A DNA stretch of 34,490 nucleotides, taken from NCBI RefSeq assembly GCF_000472785.1, contig NZ_AXAL01000043.1:1-34490 (forward strand), written 5' to 3'. This DNA comes from Mesorhizobium loti CJ3sym (GTDB taxonomy: Bacteria > Pseudomonadota > Alphaproteobacteria > Rhizobiales > Rhizobiaceae). The number at the start of each line of letters is the position of its first letter. Position 1 is the first letter of the stretch. Of the stretch, positions 32,545 through 34,490 are shown one piece after another. The notes below the pieces were generated by a model. It was given only the letters and a program-made list of their open reading frames with translations. It did not search any database and had not been told where the DNA came from. The translations under genes were made by a program, and so were the position numbers.

Positions 32545-33468
32545 ATGGCCCTTTTCTTCGATAGCAACGTCTTCCCTCTCTTCCACCCAGCCAACGTGGA
32601 CGACCTCAAGGACCCCTGCCCGGTTTTTGATGGTGCGTTGTGGCACATCTTCGGCTCAAGCGGCACGGTCACAACGGAAAGCTGGTCCATATGCCACGGC
32701 ACTGCCCCAGACCTTTATGGTCCCTGGACCATGCATGAAGCCATCGAACTGCCCTTGGTCGGAAGTGGGATCGCCGCGCCAGGGGTGATATACGAAGGCG
32801 GCGTGTTCCATATGTTTATCCAGACCGAATTTATGAAATCCGGCGGTCGTTGCGAGCACGCGGTCTCCGATGACGGCTTCGCCTGGACCCTGCAACCGCC
32901 AGCCATATTGTCGCTTCCCGACACCGACGAAGACGGGATTTATGATCCCCACCCGGCGGTGATTGGTGGCAGGCGTTACATTGTCTATTCGGGGATGCCG
33001 AAGTTTACCAAGGTGCCGCAACCTGACGTTTATCTGGCGCGCAGCCAGTCAGATTCTTGGTTTGGCCCTTGGAAGCGTGTGGGAAAGATACTTGACCACG
33101 TTCACGTGCCCCATCACAACGCCCGCGAACATCCCGACTATGAATGGGGCATCGAAGGTGCCCAACTCGTCGAGCTGCCCGATGGACGCGTGTTGCTCAA
33201 CGCCACCTGCTTTTTACCGGAGGGCGCACGCGGCAACCGGCAGCGCGTTTTCTTTGCGGTGGCAAGTCGCGTCGAGGGACCTTACGTATCTGTTGGAACG
33301 GTGCTCGAGCCTGGTGAGCCTGGCGAAAACGGCCATTCGACCGTGATGGTCGAAGGTCGCGAGCTCACCCTGTTCTATCAAAGTAGGCAGGCCGCGACCG
33401 GTCACCGCTGGCGCTATGGCGTTGCGAAATGTGACCTGCTTGAGCAGATCCTGACGAAAGTGGCGTAG
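32545..33468 (+). CDS. GH43/GH32-like five-bladed beta-propeller glycosidase
   Basis: This is a 307-residue protein made of repeated short strands. It includes the first-blade DLKDPCPVFDGALWHIFGSS with the usual Asp, the central DEDGIYDPHPAVIGGRRYIVYSG, the Glu-bearing EWGIEGAQLVELPDGRVLLNATC, and a last blade ENGHSTVMVEGRELTLFYQ. This Asp-Asp-Glu arrangement is typical of GH43/GH32/GH68 propellers acting on furanosides and arabinosides. There is no signal peptide, so a cytoplasmic location is predicted. ATG 32545 follows AAGGA at 5 nt. It is divergent from the glycosyltransferase-glf operon, consistent with a shared role in furanose-containing glycans. The substrate is not determined. Confidence 0.78.
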   Translation: MALFFDSNVFPLFHPANVDDLKDPCPVFDGALWHIFGSSGTVTTESWSICHGTAPDLYGPWTMHEAIELPLVGSGIAAPGVIYEGGVFHMFIQTEFMKSGGRCEHAVSDDGFAWTLQPPAILSLPDTDEDGIYDPHPAVIGGRRYIVYSGMPKFTKVPQPDVYLARSQSDSWFGPWKRVGKILDHVHVPHHNAREHPDYEWGIEGAQLVELPDGRVLLNATCFLPEGARGNRQRVFFAVASRVEGPYVSVGTVLEPGEPGENGHSTVMVEGRELTLFYQSRQAATGHRWRYGVAKCDLLEQILTKVA

Positions 33469-33649
33469 TCGACGGCTGGGCCTGTCTCCAGCGGCTGACA
33501 GCCTTCAGATCGGGATAGGCTTGGTGGCCAGCATCGAGGCACGAGCGGGCCGGAATGGTGCCGTTCCGGCGGCGGTTGTCGTTTGCCATCAGGCCATACC
33601 CCAGTCGCGCGGTTCTTGGCAGCGAAGGTCCAGTTGCTGCACGTGACGA

Positions 33650-34045
33650 TGTTGTTTCTTCGTCACCCAGTGTGGTCACTTGTTCCACGGACCATACTTT
33701 GGCATCGGCATGCCCATTTTTGTAATGGTCGAGTCAGCTCTAATGACGGGTTCTAAGTCGTTGGGAAAGTCGTGCGCTCTAACCGGCAGGGGCGGCCCCC
33801 GGGAGCCTTGGTCGGAGGATCGCGACCGGAGCACGTCAACTACTTCGGCCAGTATGTCTTTCACAAATTCTTGCATCGGCTTGCCTGCCAGGCTGTTGTC
33901 GGGACGAACTTCGCGACTGTCCCAATGTTCTATTGCAACGGGCTAGATGGTGCTTTCCGTACCGAGTTGGACTTTATTGCTGGTTTGCCACCTGACGATG
34001 GAACGGTCTCCAACTGCGCAAGTTGTCGCGCAGACGGAGAGCTGA
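33650..34045 (+). pseudogene. frameshifted remnant of an unrecognised protein
   Basis: Two successive frames look coding. From about 33655 one gives FHGPYFGIGMPIFVMVESAL and continues MTGSKSLG. Near 33766, at an AAA run, sense passes to the next frame, which gives KVVRSNRQGRPPGALVGG, then PEHVNYFGQYVFHKFLH and VPMFYCNGLDGAFRTELDF. One base lost in the A-run would join them into about 120 codons. The second frame stays open into the amidohydrolase gene. I do not recognise the family. Upstream, 33469-33650 holds only a weak inverted repeat (33549-33570). Confidence 0.4.
34000..34024 (+). promoter_or_regulatory. candidate EcfG promoter of the amidohydrolase gene
   Basis: GGAAC at 34000-34004, 16 nt, AGTT at 34021-34024. 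The ATG at 34048 follows 24 nt later. It is the same -10 variant as before the DUF892, molybdoenzyme and glycosyltransferase genes. Confidence 0.5.
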
Positions 34046-34047
34046 CA

Positions 34048-34490
34048 ATGATCATCGACGCCCATCTTCACACGTCCGGGAGGGAAAAGTCCCGGGAGGT
34101 TTTGCAAGCCCTCGATGATGCCGGCGTGGATATTGCATTTCTTTTAGCGCCGTTTCTGACTGATCCATATTCGCTCGACGACCGGAACTCCCTGAAGGAG
34201 GGAAACAAGTATCTGTCGCGGCTCATCGAGGGTCATTCCGATCGGTTGCTGGGGTTCGCTGTCGTGAACCCGCTTCACCCCCAGGCCGCCGAGGATCTTG
34301 AAGAAGCCGCCGGGCTGCCGGGGATTCGTGGCCTGAAGATGGTGCCAACCGGCTGGTTCCCGTACGACGACTGTGCCCATCGCGTGTACGAGGTTGCGGC
34401 GCGCTTCGACCTGCCAGTGCTCTTTCACAGCGGCATCTTCATCGACGGAAGGTCCGGTAGATTTTGCCGGCCGGCCTTCTACGAAGCTAT
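34048..34490 (+). CDS. amidohydrolase (PF04909-type), 5' part
   Basis: The frame opens MIIDAHLHTSG with the D-x-H-x-H metal motif of TIM-barrel amidohydrolases. It continues LLGFAVVNPLHPQAAEDLEEA, GIRGLKMVPTGWFPYDD and FDLPVLFHSGIF (a further His ligand), the usual order of amidohydrolase-2 family hydrolases and decarboxylases. ATG 34048 has GGAG about 10 nt upstream; the window ends after 147 codons. The substrate is unknown. Confidence 0.85.
   Translation, partial: MIIDAHLHTSGREKSREVLQALDDAGVDIAFLLAPFLTDPYSLDDRNSLKEGNKYLSRLIEGHSDRLLGFAVVNPLHPQAAEDLEEAAGLPGIRGLKMVPTGWFPYDDCAHRVYEVAARFDLPVLFHSGIFIDGRSGRFCRPAFYEA

Noticed and set aside
33549..33570. 7-bp inverted repeat downstream of the GH43-like gene
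   Set aside because: It is 80 nt past the stop with no T-run; too weak to call a terminator.

Overview
The window is GC-rich, densely packed alphaproteobacterial chromosome, most likely from the Rhizobiales and close to Mesorhizobium. The basis is protein style: HWE-family histidine kinases, a LOV-HWE photoreceptor kinase, LigD with a phosphoesterase-ligase order, DUF892 and PRC-barrel stress proteins, and a CoxMNOP-like oxidase. Many genes start with ATGA or GTGA overlaps. No tRNA, rRNA, CRISPR array or intact insertion sequence was seen.

Layout. (1) 1-5200, minus strand: an HWE histidine kinase split by an in-frame TAG, then otsA (trehalose-6-phosphate synthase), then ligD, cut by the window edge. 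(2) 5500-6400, plus: a fluoroacetate-dehalogenase-like alpha/beta hydrolase. (3) 8776-6431, minus: an overlapping four-gene operon of small lipoprotein, divergent Nramp-like transporter and two PRC-barrel proteins. (4) 9090-12431, plus: a complete but divergent Mfd-type helicase. (5) 12.5-15.9 kb: a small unknown protein, a DUF892 ferritin-like protein, an isochorismatase-family hydrolase with a small partner, and a LOV-HWE kinase. (6) 15.97-16.2 kb: a decayed umuC. (7) 16.5-24.6 kb, plus: one long overlapping cluster with a YdeP/FdhF-like molybdoenzyme, cytochromes c and a caa3-type oxidase with its CtaG factor. A diheme cytochrome c, a small membrane protein and an M42 peptidase face it on the minus strand. 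(8) 26.9-28.3 kb: small ORFs and gene remnants. (9) 32.25-28.26 kb, minus: glycosyltransferase, UDP-galactopyranose mutase and a GH1-like protein, divergent from a GH43/32-like protein. (10) The right end: a frameshifted coding remnant and the start of an amidohydrolase.

The unifying signal is regulatory. Upstream of most transcription units I read GGAAC followed 16 nt later by a four-base element ending in TT. This matches the EcfG/RpoE2 general-stress-response promoter (GGAAC-N16-CGTT, or GGAAC-N18/19-TT in Sinorhizobium). The match is exact before otsA and before the Mfd-like helicase. With two HWE kinases, trehalose synthesis, LigD and DUF892, the window looks like a general-stress-response island. 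It carries DNA repair, osmoprotection, an alternative oxidase and cell-surface glycan genes.

Erosion is visible alongside this: an amber-interrupted kinase, a umuC remnant, an M42 peptidase lacking a metal-ligand segment, a GH1 protein with a collapsed reductase domain, and two frameshifted fragments.
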